Notes: a model not told the origin generated them from the sequence alone. 64,000 nucleotides of DNA from Leeuwenhoekiella sp. MAR_2009_132 (GCF_000687915.1 NZ_JHZY01000004.1:7501-71500), one strand, 5' to 3'. Counted from the stretch's first letter, positions 49,135 through 56,402 are shown. Numbers and translations are program-made.

Positions 49135-49546
49135 CTAATAAATCTTTAATCTCGTTAGAATTTGGAGCACTTCCAGTAATTACGTCAAAGCCTCTGCTTT
49201 CTACAGCGGCTGCATAACCCATTCCTGCAACTCCTATCAATACCATTCCTTTCGGATATTCCAAAGCAACTTCACGAGCTGTTTTGTAACCTTGCTCTGT
49301 TCCATCATTTGTAGTGCCAATAAATGAAGACTTTACTTCTTTACCGTCCTGTAATATGATGTAACCTATAGACGCTCTTAAGTTTCCAGTTCTGTCTGTA
49401 TAATTACCCGATTGCCGGGCTTTGTTTATAAAGAGTTCTCCTTCGTACTCAAGTGCCTGAATAGATTTATCTGCAATCTCATTAATCTGATCCTGCATAT
49501 AATTCTTAATTGCTCCTAAGTTGAACGTTGGTTTTAGTCCAGCCAT
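49118..49546 (-). CDS. HK97 gp10-like head-tail joining protein
   Basis: A 142-residue protein. An N-terminal helix (IKNYMQDQINEIADKSIQALEYEGELFINKARQSG) and the TDRTGNLRASIGYI motif match the HK97 gp10-like family, which acts in head-tail joining. The end has a small domain with VALEYPKGMVLIGVAGMGYAAAVESRGFDV, shared by many Bacteroidota members. Confidence 0.85.
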   Translation of the reverse strand: MAGLKPTFNLGAIKNYMQDQINEIADKSIQALEYEGELFINKARQSGNYTDRTGNLRASIGYIILQDGKEVKSSFIGTTNDGTEQGYKTAREVALEYPKGMVLIGVAGMGYAAAVESRGFDVITGSAPNSNEIKDLLGAINL

Positions 49547-49818
49547 ATCTCACAATGCGTTTGATAGTTCCAAGCTTTTGAAATGCCAATAAACGAACCG
49601 TTGATTTCCATCTTCTGACCGTCTAGTATTTTGGCGTTTACATCCAATTCATATATAAGTGGACAATAAAACTTAGCTGAATAGTCAAGAGATTTATTCC
49701 CGCTTGTTGGCTCATACCTTCCTTCTAACTCAATCGTTGTGGTTGTAACTTCTGGAATAGGACCTTCACTCGTGGTTTCAATCTTAACGACTGCTTTATG
49801 TGGATATCGCTTTATCAT
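49534..49818 (-). CDS. Head closure-like protein
   Basis: A 94-residue beta-rich protein in the head-closure slot, after the connector and before gp10. It contains YPHKAVVKIETTSEGPIPEVTTTTIELEGRYEP. Assignment rests mainly on gene order and size. Overlaps of 4 and 13 bases with its neighbours show coupling. Confidence 0.7.
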   Translation of the reverse strand: MIKRYPHKAVVKIETTSEGPIPEVTTTTIELEGRYEPTSGNKSLDYSAKFYCPLIYELDVNAKILDGQKMEINGSFIGISKAWNYQTHCEIWLD

Positions 49819-50114
49819 AGCTTTTGCCTTTTAATAGTAGCTTGTCCGCTTCTATAGCGTTCATCTCCATATTTCAGGTAAATTCTATTAGCAGCATCTT
49901 CCAAAGAACTAGTATTGTACTTAATGCTTAAACTCCCTTCAGAGAATTCTGGCATAATCAGCATCCGCATATATAAATCAGCTTCTGCTAATTCTACGGA
50001 TTCGCTACCATTATAAACAGCCAAAGGGTCTACCCCTCTGGCCGTCATAACAGCAGTTTTTATGCCCTGACTAACCTCAGGAACGAGTTCATTAAGCCAG
50101 TCAGTATTTGTCAT
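49815..50114 (-). CDS. Head-tail connector (adaptor) protein
   Basis: A 99-residue helical protein in the gp6-like adaptor position right after the capsid gene, with ELVPEVSQGIKTAVMTARGV and DLYMRMLIMPEFSEGS. It is similar in look to DUF6706-type proteins of Bacteroidota phages. The start overlaps the capsid stop. Confidence 0.72.
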   Translation of the reverse strand: MTNTDWLNELVPEVSQGIKTAVMTARGVDPLAVYNGSESVELAEADLYMRMLIMPEFSEGSLSIKYNTSSLEDAANRIYLKYGDERYRSGQATIKRQKL

Positions 50115-51406
50115 TATGTAGATTCTACAAGTTCAGCTTCAAAAGTTTTCACTCCTTCTTCAGAAAGACCATCGATCTTCTTAGCTAGAGTTGCGTCTTG
50201 TTGAGCTACTGTTGAATTAGGCGCTCCGGCTGCGTTCAATCCAGCTACTACAGAAGCTTTGGTGTAGTCAGTACCTTGGTAGGTATAAACTGCATCACCT
50301 TCTGTTTGCTCGTCTAAGCTTGCAGTTGCTTCCTCTGAATTGATGTAGAAAATAGATTCTACATTCTGAAGAATTGGGAAAACAATTGCTTGTCCTCCTG
50401 TTGCTTCGCTAACTGGGTCAGTTGTACCCCACTTACTTACTAAGATATAATCATTAGCTTTCGTGTAGCTTACTCCTTCAACTGGAAATTCCTCTTCTGC
50501 AAGAGTTGAGTAAACCAAAGATCCAAGGTTTGTTCCTGTTGTAAGAACAACCATATCTTTAGCCCATCCTTCACTAACTGTTTTCTTGCCGTTTTTTTCG
50601 TGAACAAAAGTTCTGTCAACAACAATTAGATTTAGTTTTAGTGTTCTTGAAAATAGGCTTACAATTTGATCTTGATCTAACATAGGAACGTTATCAGCGG
50701 TTCCGTTTATGTTTTGATTAAATGCAAATTGCAATCTAATTTGATCGTTGCTAAACAAGTTCTCAACAGTATCAGATCCCATCCAAATAGTGTTTGGATA
50801 TTCTCCTTTACTACGAGCTTCTTTCATAGCATTTTTGATGTCTGAAAGAGGCTTAGATGTCTCGTCACTCCATATTTTAGTAACACCGAACTGATTTGAA
50901 GCTGGTATGTTGTAATCAACACGAACAGCTGTTCCGGTATTGTCTGCTTCTGGAATGATAGTGACACCGCTTGAGATTCCTAAAAGAAGAGCTTCCTCTA
51001 ATCTTTCTTTAATACCGAAAATTGCATTTTCAGAATCTTGGAAAATCTTACGAGCTAACTCTAATTTTCTTCCTGGAGTATTACGTAGAATGCGAAGCGT
51101 GTTCATTTGCTTTTCATTCAAAATAAACTTCATACCAATCTTAGGTATCTCACCAGAAGCACTCTTCATAGATGCTCTTGACTTGATAGGTAAAGGAGAG
51201 TCAAACGATACAATATCTGCAGTTACTCTTGTAAAAGATCCGCTGATAGAATTGTATGTCATATCTGCGCTGTACTCCGGGGTAAGTAGGCTTTCGTGAA
51301 GATAGTTTGGGGCATCTTTCGATCCATTAACTTTCTCGTACTGACCTACAACTACACCTTCCATGTACTCTTCGATCAGATCTTTAAATATAGATGCTGT
51401 TGCCAT
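50114..51406 (-). CDS. Major capsid protein
   Basis: A 430-residue protein. The size, the charged helical N-terminus and the later beta/loop region agree with an HK97-fold capsid of the kind encoded by encapsulin/DUF2184-like Bacteroidota phages. VEGVSYTKANDYILVSKWG and KWGTTDPVSEATGGQAIVFP are P-domain-like. The last 60 residues form an extra small domain (EGDAVYTYQGTDYTKASVVAGL). Gene order (scaffold, decoration, capsid, connector) supports the call. Confidence 0.85.
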   Translation of the reverse strand: MATASIFKDLIEEYMEGVVVGQYEKVNGSKDAPNYLHESLLTPEYSADMTYNSISGSFTRVTADIVSFDSPLPIKSRASMKSASGEIPKIGMKFILNEKQMNTLRILRNTPGRKLELARKIFQDSENAIFGIKERLEEALLLGISSGVTIIPEADNTGTAVRVDYNIPASNQFGVTKIWSDETSKPLSDIKNAMKEARSKGEYPNTIWMGSDTVENLFSNDQIRLQFAFNQNINGTADNVPMLDQDQIVSLFSRTLKLNLIVVDRTFVHEKNGKKTVSEGWAKDMVVLTTGTNLGSLVYSTLAEEEFPVEGVSYTKANDYILVSKWGTTDPVSEATGGQAIVFPILQNVESIFYINSEEATASLDEQTEGDAVYTYQGTDYTKASVVAGLNAAGAPNSTVAQQDATLAKKIDGLSEEGVKTFEAELVEST

Positions 51407-51774
51407 TAGTCTGGTTGGTTATAAATTCCTATTGCCTTTAAAGCATCTAAGGAATTCTGGTTGAACGTGTACTTTACAACTTCGTTGTTGATGTAACCTC
51501 CGGTCATAACACCGGTAGAAGGTTTTGCTGTTCTAGTTGTAGAACGAACTACCCCAACGAGTAAAGCGTGTTTAGAGCCATCTATAGGCTGCGGCTTGAA
51601 TTCACCGTCTTCTTTAATTACTCCATGACCTTCAAATATAAATTTGTCGGTGAATCCTGTCATATCTAGTACAGCTCCACCTTCAAGGCCGTGAATGTAT
51701 TTTTTGATAGCAACGCCATCGATCCCTTCGGAATACTCCTTCTGATCTTCTACGCTTAAATCTAATACTGCCAT
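51406..51774 (-). CDS. Head decoration-like protein
   Basis: A 122-residue beta-rich protein between the scaffold and capsid genes. It has no Cys, an acidic start, and VLDMTGFTDKFIFEGHGVI. The place and size match capsid decoration or stabilising proteins. The stop overlaps the capsid start. Function is inferred from position. Confidence 0.65.
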   Translation of the reverse strand: MAVLDLSVEDQKEYSEGIDGVAIKKYIHGLEGGAVLDMTGFTDKFIFEGHGVIKEDGEFKPQPIDGSKHALLVGVVRSTTRTAKPSTGVMTGGYINNEVVKYTFNQNSLDALKAIGIYNQPD

Positions 51775-51792
51775 GGTATTGGTTTTTAGTGA

Positions 51793-52413
51793 CTATCCAA
51801 CAATTTTGGATATTTCTTCTTTTGACGGCTTTTTGTCACCAGGGTTTCTGGGAACTGGCAATCTTTGTCTTTGGTTAAAATTTTCTGGCTTGTCTAATGA
51901 AAAACCGTCTTCTTTAACTTTAGCAGAAACAGCTTCAAACTGCTCTTCAAAGTCTTTTTCCAAATCCAACTCATGCACGTAAACCGCGGGAATGTTTTTA
52001 GATTTCAAGTAGTCAATCGCTTTTTGCTTCTTCTGAGCCGCTGTTTGTTGTTGCTTCTCAGCTTTCTGGTCCTCCAGATCCTTTTCCATTTTACTAAGCT
52101 TTGCAAGCAATGCTTTCATAGCAGGATCTTTCGTTTGGATTTCTTCCTCTTCCTCTTCTTCCTCTTCCTCTTCGCCAAAGCCGAACTTCTTTTTAAGTTT
52201 TGCTTCACGAGTATCAGCAGACTTTGCAAGTCTTTTATCAAATTCGCTTTGCACACCTTTAATTTTAAGTGCTTCGTCTAGAGTAGTAGGCACATCGAGT
52301 CCTTCAAATTCCTCAATGGTTTCGGCTTCTATGCCAAATTTTTTAAGCTCCTCGGCTGCTTCTGGATCACCAGCCGCTAATTTGAGTTTCTTAATAAATT
52401 CTTTTAATGTCAT
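51793..52413 (-). CDS. Capsid scaffold protein
   Basis: A 206-residue, highly charged helical protein with an eleven-residue poly-Glu tract (about residues 79-89), a long coiled coil (AKLSKMEKDLEDQKAEK) and a basic C-terminal end, the usual scaffold design. The C-terminus likely touches the capsid. It is first in its late unit, about 30 bases after the late promoter. Confidence 0.82.
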   Translation of the reverse strand: MTLKEFIKKLKLAAGDPEAAEELKKFGIEAETIEEFEGLDVPTTLDEALKIKGVQSEFDKRLAKSADTREAKLKKKFGFGEEEEEEEEEEEIQTKDPAMKALLAKLSKMEKDLEDQKAEKQQQTAAQKKQKAIDYLKSKNIPAVYVHELDLEKDFEEQFEAVSAKVKEDGFSLDKPENFNQRQRLPVPRNPGDKKPSKEEISKIVG

Positions 52414-52445
52414 CTTACGATCGTTTTGATTAATACGTTTGATCG

Positions 52446-52508
52446 TAAATGTATTTAGTGAAGGATTGGTATTGGTTGTATTCGCGCGTGGGTGTGCGTA
52501 GGTGGTAT
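52446..52508 (-). promoter_or_regulatory. Phage late promoter with 20-bp upstream element (scaffold-capsid unit)
   Basis: The minus strand has the same 20-mer as at 46766-46785 (here 52508 to 52489), 35 bases, then TACATTTA (52453-52446), a close match to TAnnTTTG. Transcription would start near 52440, giving a short leader to the scaffold ATG at 52413. Confidence 0.65.
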
Positions 52509-52527
52509 GCTTTTAAGTTTTGGGAAT

Positions 52528-52553
52528 AAAAAAAGAGCCTGTTTGAGGCTTTT
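52528..52553 (-). terminator. Terminator downstream of second integrase
   Basis: On the minus strand AGCCT, loop CAAAC, AGGCT, then CTTTTTTT. It isolates the recombinase and early genes from the late promoter that follows. Confidence 0.75.
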
Positions 52554-52576
52554 GGATGTTTGTTATTTAAAAAAGT

Positions 52577-53410
52577 TTAAAGAGGTGTGTTTACCTGCGA
52601 TAAAAACTGATTGCTGATGTGGGTGTAAATTTCTGTTGTTTTACTGCTTTTATGTCCTGCTACTTTTTGAATGATGCGAATGTCTGTACCTGATTCTAGC
52701 ATTGACGTAAAGCAGCTATGTCGCAACTGGTGAAAGTGATAGTTATTGCCTAAATATTTTTTAACAATAACGTTGCAGCTTGTAGAACTGTATTTAAGTG
52801 AATTTTGGCCGTTAAATAAATACTCTTTGGGCTGGTGCGCTTTGAAATACTCCCTTAAAGTTTGAAGCACTGTTTCGCTTAGTGGCACGTAACGATCTTT
52901 GTTGCCTTTTGCATTTTTAACTAAAATCAAACCTCGTTTGCTTTCTATGTGTTTGATCTTAAGATTCACTACTTCACTCACTCTTAATCCTGTGGAGTAA
53001 GCAAGTGTTAAAATAGCCCGGTGTTTCAGATTCTGAATTAAGGGAATCGTTTCTTTTAAAAAATCTTTGTCGATTACCTGTGGGAGCTGGTTTGCTTTTT
53101 TAGGATAAGGGATCTTTGAAAGTTTAACCGGCATACCAACTGTTAATTTGTAGAAAGAATTGATACTGCACAGCATTTGCTTGCGCGTATTAAGCGTTTG
53201 AAATGTAAGTAACCAATCTTTAATCTTTGAATTGCTTATACTTTTAGGTTCAACTTCATCTTTGAAGTGTAAAAGGAATTTTTTTACACAGGCTGTGTAG
53301 GTATTACGTGTGCTTTCTGAGTTGTATTTTAACTTACAATCTCTCGAATACAGATCTAACCATTTTCGAATATTCATAATTAAGGTGTTGGTTTTACTGG
53401 TGGTTAACAT
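52577..53410 (-). CDS. Second tyrosine recombinase (XerC/D-like)
   Basis: A 277-residue recombinase (266 if started at ATG 53377). A SAM-like N-terminal domain (about 12-95) is followed by the catalytic domain. Catalytic residues are visible: Arg143 (GLRVSEV), HQLRH with His227 and Arg230, His253 (GHKSS) and nucleophile Tyr262 (EIYTHIS). All are intact. It is much shorter than the tRNA-side integrase and unlike it. It lies at the edge of the inverted-repeat-bounded small-gene units. It may serve that array, the 52.5-59.6 kb block, or phage genome dimer resolution. Confidence 0.9.
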   Translation of the reverse strand: MLTTSKTNTLIMNIRKWLDLYSRDCKLKYNSESTRNTYTACVKKFLLHFKDEVEPKSISNSKIKDWLLTFQTLNTRKQMLCSINSFYKLTVGMPVKLSKIPYPKKANQLPQVIDKDFLKETIPLIQNLKHRAILTLAYSTGLRVSEVVNLKIKHIESKRGLILVKNAKGNKDRYVPLSETVLQTLREYFKAHQPKEYLFNGQNSLKYSSTSCNVIVKKYLGNNYHFHQLRHSCFTSMLESGTDIRIIQKVAGHKSSKTTEIYTHISNQFLSQVNTPL

Positions 53411-53427
53411 GGGTTTTTATATATGAG

Positions 53428-53704
53428 CGTTGATGGGAATTGCCTGCGGCCGTATAGCTCCACTATAAAATTTCCTCTATCTTCACCGTAACTTTGAAAG
53501 TTTTTTTAGCAACAGTATATTTTGGTCCAAAGAATTTATCAAAATCAGTTTTGCTTTCTAATTCTTCAAGTAATTTATTATCAAAAACTTTAAAACTTTC
53601 TGTCATTAGTGTTAACTTAGTTGTTCGCTGCCCTTTTTCTATAGTTATTGATTTCTCCATGGTATAAATTTTAAGATTCCCGCTATACTCAATTCCCATC
53701 AACG
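53428..53704. repeat. Inverted-repeat unit 1 (contains gene A)
   Basis: CGTTGATGGGAATTG (53428-53442) is perfectly inverted as CAATTCCCATCAACG (53690-53704), 15 bp, framing the gene at 53463. The arms match those of unit 5 at 11 of 15 bases, and flanking bases such as CCTGCGGC/CCTACGGC and CTCGG are shared too. Confidence 0.75.
53463..53660 (-). CDS. Small protein, gene A of the repeat-bounded array
   Basis: A 65-residue protein from ATG 53660 (MEKSITIEKGQRTTKLTLMTESFKV); the 79-codon frame runs into the repeat and is less likely. It is mostly beta and charged, with Lys-rich C-terminal strands. No family recognised. The stop lies 20 bases from the inner edge of the left repeat and the start 30 bases from the right repeat. 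Confidence 0.65.
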   Translation of the reverse strand: MEKSITIEKGQRTTKLTLMTESFKVFDNKLLEELESKTDFDKFFGPKYTVAKKTFKVTVKIEEIL

Positions 53705-53862
53705 GCTCGGGAAGAACTGCGCATCGCGGTGTTATTGTATTTTACTAATTTCTGTACTACCCTTCGGCAACTGCACATCAACAAAGGATAAGACCTATAG
53801 ATGCACAGCCCAAGTCCTTTACGTGTATGCTGCGCATCCACAGGACTTAATCCCGAGCCGTT
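53701..53862. repeat. Inverted-repeat unit 2, noncoding
   Basis: AACGGCTCGGGA (53701-53712) is perfectly inverted as TCCCGAGCCGTT (53851-53862). Inside lies another pair, AAGTCCT (53812-53818) with AGGACTT (53842-53848). No plausible gene is inside. It overlaps the end of unit 1 by 4 bases, so the units tile. Could fold as RNA or single-stranded DNA. Confidence 0.65.
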
Positions 53863-53936
53863 GTGGTGCATTTTGCAATTAACTTATTGCAAGATTTGAA
53901 GTTTAGTTTGCAAAACGTCCGCTTCGCCACCACAAC
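53860..53936. repeat. Inverted-repeat unit 3, 77-nt imperfect hairpin
   Basis: Nested arms GTTGTGGTG/CACCACAAC, TTTTGCAA/TTGCAAAA and AACTT/AAGTT, offset by unpaired bases, make a long bulged hairpin. Size and asymmetry resemble integron attC sites, though the end boxes do not match the attC consensus. It starts where unit 2 ends. Confidence 0.6.
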
Positions 53937-53939
53937 ACC

Positions 53940-54209
53940 GCATATAAATAATAAAAGCTATTTAAGGCTTTACCAATGTTTGCCAGTGGCTTATGTAATC
54001 ATCTTCATACATACCGCCATCTATATAGAACTTACCACATTCCCAGTGTCCTTGTCTAATAGTTTTCCATTTAGGGTGTTTCTTGTTTCTTTTGCATAGT
54101 AATAGATGATCTCCTTGCTTGTCATCACCTGGCAATTCTATACTTGCATCAATCCAGCTTTTATCAGTTATCATAGTTTTGTGTTTTTACGCTTTTAAAA
54201 TTCATATGC
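53940..54209. repeat. Inverted-repeat unit 4 (contains gene B)
   Basis: 19-bp arms at 53940-53958 and 54191-54209 match at 16 of 19 bases when inverted (GCATATAAATAATAAAAGC against GCATATGAATTTTAAAAGC). They frame the gene at 53962 with 3 bases to its stop and 16 to its start. Confidence 0.6.
53962..54174 (-). CDS. Small protein, gene B of the repeat-bounded array (DUF551-like)
   Basis: A 70-residue protein with KSWIDASIELPGDDKQGDHLLLCKRN and HWECGKFYIDGGMYEDDYISHWQTLVKP. The WI-to-HW-LP design resembles the DUF551-type phage family, which has no known function. The gene fills its repeat-bounded unit almost completely. Confidence 0.72.
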   Translation of the reverse strand: MITDKSWIDASIELPGDDKQGDHLLLCKRNKKHPKWKTIRQGHWECGKFYIDGGMYEDDYISHWQTLVKP

Positions 54210-54214
54210 TAATC

Positions 54215-54471
54215 CGTTCAGGAGAATTTACCTACGGCACATAGTCAACCATTTAAAATAAATCTAGGCTTATAATAAAAAACTTTAGATTTCGAGTAAT
54301 CCCAAATACTTGCATTACCTACTAAATCTTTTTTAGATAAGTAATACTTGACTGCTCTTAAGTTTTTCATTGAAACGGTCTCTAACACTTCTTCTGTGGC
54401 ATCTGTAAAATATTTAAGCTGGTATTTTGTCATCATTTTAAATTCCTTTGACTATTAAATTCTCCTGAACG
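54215..54471. repeat. Inverted-repeat unit 5 (contains gene C)
   Basis: CGTTCAGGAGAATTTA (54215-54230) is perfectly inverted as TAAATTCTCCTGAACG (54456-54471), 16 bp, framing the gene at 54245. It is related in sequence to unit 1, and CTCGG follows the right arm in both. Confidence 0.75.
54245..54436 (-). CDS. Small protein, gene C of the repeat-bounded array
   Basis: A 63-residue basic protein (KYQLKYFTDATEEVLETVSMKNLRAVKYYLSKK) with a short aromatic C-terminal strand. No family is recognised. It sits alone inside unit 5, with no overlap to other genes, unlike the coupled phage genes upstream. Confidence 0.65.
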   Translation of the reverse strand: MMTKYQLKYFTDATEEVLETVSMKNLRAVKYYLSKKDLVGNASIWDYSKSKVFYYKPRFILNG

Positions 54472-54480
54472 CTCGGTGTG

Positions 54481-54575
54481 TAAAATGCCCAATCTAAGGG
54501 CGGTTAATATTTGGTTAATTCAATCTAAGCCGGTAAACTTTCCAGAACAACGCATAAAGCGAATACGGCATTTTA
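54481..54575. repeat. Inverted-repeat unit 6, noncoding
   Basis: TAAAATGCC (54481-54489) inverted as GGCATTTTA (54567-54575). Inside, CAATCTAAG occurs twice in direct orientation and GGTTAAT occurs twice. No open frame. The rest up to 54662 is also noncoding, with further short repeats. The short arm makes this unit the weakest of the six. Confidence 0.45.
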
Positions 54576-54662
54576 AAAGCTACTTGTAGGGCGGATGAAC
54601 TCAATGGTAGTCTACTATTTGGATATGCTACCCTCATACGTGCGGATTGGTTAATTGTGCTT

Positions 54663-55196
54663 TTAAACTTCTTCAATATCCCTCACCTCTTCCAGTTCAT
54701 TCCCACTCACAGTATAAACCCCTATTGCTTCATACTTCTTAACTCCGTGAACGAATCCGTCAATAAAATACTCGTTGCTGTGTTCTATTCTACTGGCTAG
54801 TTCTTTTTGCTCCCAGTCTATCCCGCCGCTTAATATTTGACCTGTTTTAAGCACGAAGTATTTTTTTCTAGGTTCTGCTCCCCATTCTGGTTTTCCTTCT
54901 CTTATTTCTATTCCCTTGAGTTCTATAACGAATTGAGGACGATCTTTTGCGTAGCCGTTTGAGAAGGTGATGGTGTCTATTGGTTTGAAAGCTATTGATT
55001 TTGCAAGCAAAGGATTGCTGAATAAGTTTTTGACTCCTAAATCTGTATGCACGTTATAGAACTGATTTACTTTCTTGTGATTGAATACAATTCTTTTAAA
55101 CCAATAATGATTTAATTCCCGGTACTCTTCTTTTTTAATCCCTGCCAGAAACATATCAAACCATTTCTTTTTTAGGTTAAGGTGTAGTGTGGTCAT
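54663..55196 (-). CDS. ASCH-like phage protein
   Basis: A 177-residue protein. LHLNLKKKWFDMFLAGIKKEEYRELNHYWFKRI and later TITFSNGYAKDRPQFVIELKGIEI fit the ASCH/PUA-like fold, thought to bind RNA or modified nucleotides. It is found in many phages. It overlaps the start of the zinc-ribbon gene upstream by 4 bases. It is the last gene of the leftward early run before the repeat array. Confidence 0.78.
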   Translation of the reverse strand: MTTLHLNLKKKWFDMFLAGIKKEEYRELNHYWFKRIVFNHKKVNQFYNVHTDLGVKNLFSNPLLAKSIAFKPIDTITFSNGYAKDRPQFVIELKGIEIREGKPEWGAEPRKKYFVLKTGQILSGGIDWEQKELASRIEHSNEYFIDGFVHGVKKYEAIGVYTVSGNELEEVRDIEEV

Positions 55197-55384
55197 AGCT
55201 TTATTCTTTTTAGTTGTTCTGGGTTATAGGGTGTATTGCAATTTTGGCAAACGTCTTCAATTGATTTGCATTTGGTATTTCTCGGGTTTACCAGCTTTTC
55301 AAGGAATAGCGTTTGCTTCTTGCATTCGGGGCAATATCTGGAGTGGAATTTCACGACTACATTCTCACTAAAGGAGTTTCCCAA
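55193..55384 (-). CDS. Zinc-ribbon phage protein
   Basis: A 63-residue protein with two CxxC pairs (CPECKKQ and CQNCNTP) plus a lone Cys, a small zinc-binding fold. It overlaps the genes on both sides. It may bind nucleic acid during early infection; no specific family. Confidence 0.7.
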   Translation of the reverse strand: MGNSFSENVVVKFHSRYCPECKKQTLFLEKLVNPRNTKCKSIEDVCQNCNTPYNPEQLKRIKL

Positions 55385-55662
55385 TCTCCCGTTTCTGAAC
55401 TGCGTTTCTTTTCAATTACGCGATCAATTGCAAATGCAGGTTCAGGCACTGGGTCACTTGCTATCGTTCCTCTGATTAATTGAACTTCATAAAACTGTCC
55501 TGCTTTAGGTTCAAAATCTGGATCATTCTCTATGCACTCTTGTATTAGTTGGGGGTCGTGGTATAAATCAACTGTGTCATTTACTACTCCCGCTAAATGA
55601 AGATGAAACCCATCTGTTTCGGGGTTGTAATCTTCATCACAATAAAGGTTTACTATTATCAT
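55357..55662 (-). CDS. Hypothetical early phage protein
   Basis: A 101-residue acidic protein, beta-rich, with GFHLHLAGVVNDTVDLYHD. No family was recognised. It overlaps the following gene by 28 bases. Confidence 0.65.
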   Translation of the reverse strand: MIIVNLYCDEDYNPETDGFHLHLAGVVNDTVDLYHDPQLIQECIENDPDFEPKAGQFYEVQLIRGTIASDPVPEPAFAIDRVIEKKRSSETGDWETPLVRM

Positions 55663-55667
55663 AATTT

Positions 55668-56021
55668 CTATTTTTTAAGTTTAACCCAACCCCAAGAGAT
55701 TAGAGTTTCTACATCTATACCTCTAAATGGTAATGCGTAGCCTTTGGAGTGCAGGAAATCTAAGTTTGAATGATTTATAAATTGAAGGCTATAATCTAGA
55801 GCTGAAGTGCCAAAGTTTCCGTCTAACTTTTGCGCTATCTTGTAATCTTCATCAATTATATTTGATAGCTGGGTTAGTTCTAAATACTTAATCTCTTTAG
55901 GCTTGCGGACTCCCGACTTTATTAAAGTTACACCTTGATCATAGTCAGGTATAAAAGCAACTTCCTGACCCCAATATTGGGCAAAGAAAGCTGCTTTATT
56001 TTCTAATGTGTTTTCCATCAC
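55668..56021 (-). CDS. Hypothetical early phage protein
   Basis: A 117-residue protein. KAAFFAQYWGQEVAFIPDYDQ and LLHSKGYALPFRGIDVETLISWGWVKL resemble short phage proteins seen in Bacteroidota prophages with no known function. It overlaps the upstream gene by 4 bases (ATGA type). Confidence 0.68.
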   Translation of the reverse strand: MMENTLENKAAFFAQYWGQEVAFIPDYDQGVTLIKSGVRKPKEIKYLELTQLSNIIDEDYKIAQKLDGNFGTSALDYSLQFINHSNLDFLHSKGYALPFRGIDVETLISWGWVKLKK

Positions 56022-56245
56022 TCAAATATTTTTTCAATTGTATCTCCATTCATCAGCACCGGGCTTTCTTCGGTTTCAGCGTCTTCAATTCTGTTTACAA
56101 TACTTGAAGCGATTATTCCCTGCCAGGTTATCTTATTTCTCCAAGCATAATCTTTCAATGCGTGGTAGATCACGTTCTCTACTTGCTCTGGGTGTCCTTG
56201 CTCGATTAGTTCATCGATTAGGATTTTTTTGGATAGATCGCTCAT
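56018..56245 (-). CDS. Hypothetical early phage protein
   Basis: A 75-residue acidic helical protein (LIDELIEQGHPEQVENVIYHALKDYAWR). No family is recognised. Coupled by overlaps at both ends. Confidence 0.65.
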   Translation of the reverse strand: MSDLSKKILIDELIEQGHPEQVENVIYHALKDYAWRNKITWQGIIASSIVNRIEDAETEESPVLMNGDTIEKIFE

Positions 56246-56397
56246 TAGGTTACTTGTTTGTAGGTTAAATACAGCATATATAGATTGCCGAAAAAAATTA
56301 AAAGATTAATAAAATCAATCTCTCTTGTGAGCAGCCAAAAACCAGCATAAAGACCGACTAAATTGCAGGCCAAACGTATTTTAATAATCTGTTCCAT
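56245..56397 (-). CDS. 50-residue two-span membrane protein
   Basis: The start is ATG 56397 and the stop is a TAA that overlaps the next ATG (TAATG). Two hydrophobic stretches (LACNLVGLYAGFWLL and INLLIFFGNLYMLYL) are split by a charged turn. Stop-start coupling in a phage early operon supports it as a real gene. Role unknown. Confidence 0.65.
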   Translation of the reverse strand: MEQIIKIRLACNLVGLYAGFWLLTREIDFINLLIFFGNLYMLYLTYKQVT

Positions 56398-56402
56398 AAT
56401 TC

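Noticed and set aside
51973..52281. 102-codon plus-strand frame rich in Leu and Phe
   Set aside because: It is the antisense of the Glu- and Lys-rich scaffold gene.
46766..52508. The two 20-bp copies as att-like direct repeats of a mobile element
   Set aside because: The interval holds essential capsid and tail genes, and the fixed distance to a -7-like box fits promoters better.
53860..53936. Classic integron attC site
   Set aside because: The hairpin has attC-like size and bulges, but the ends do not match RYYYAAC and GTTRRRY, and no IntI-specific insert is seen in the recombinase. Kept as cassette-like only.
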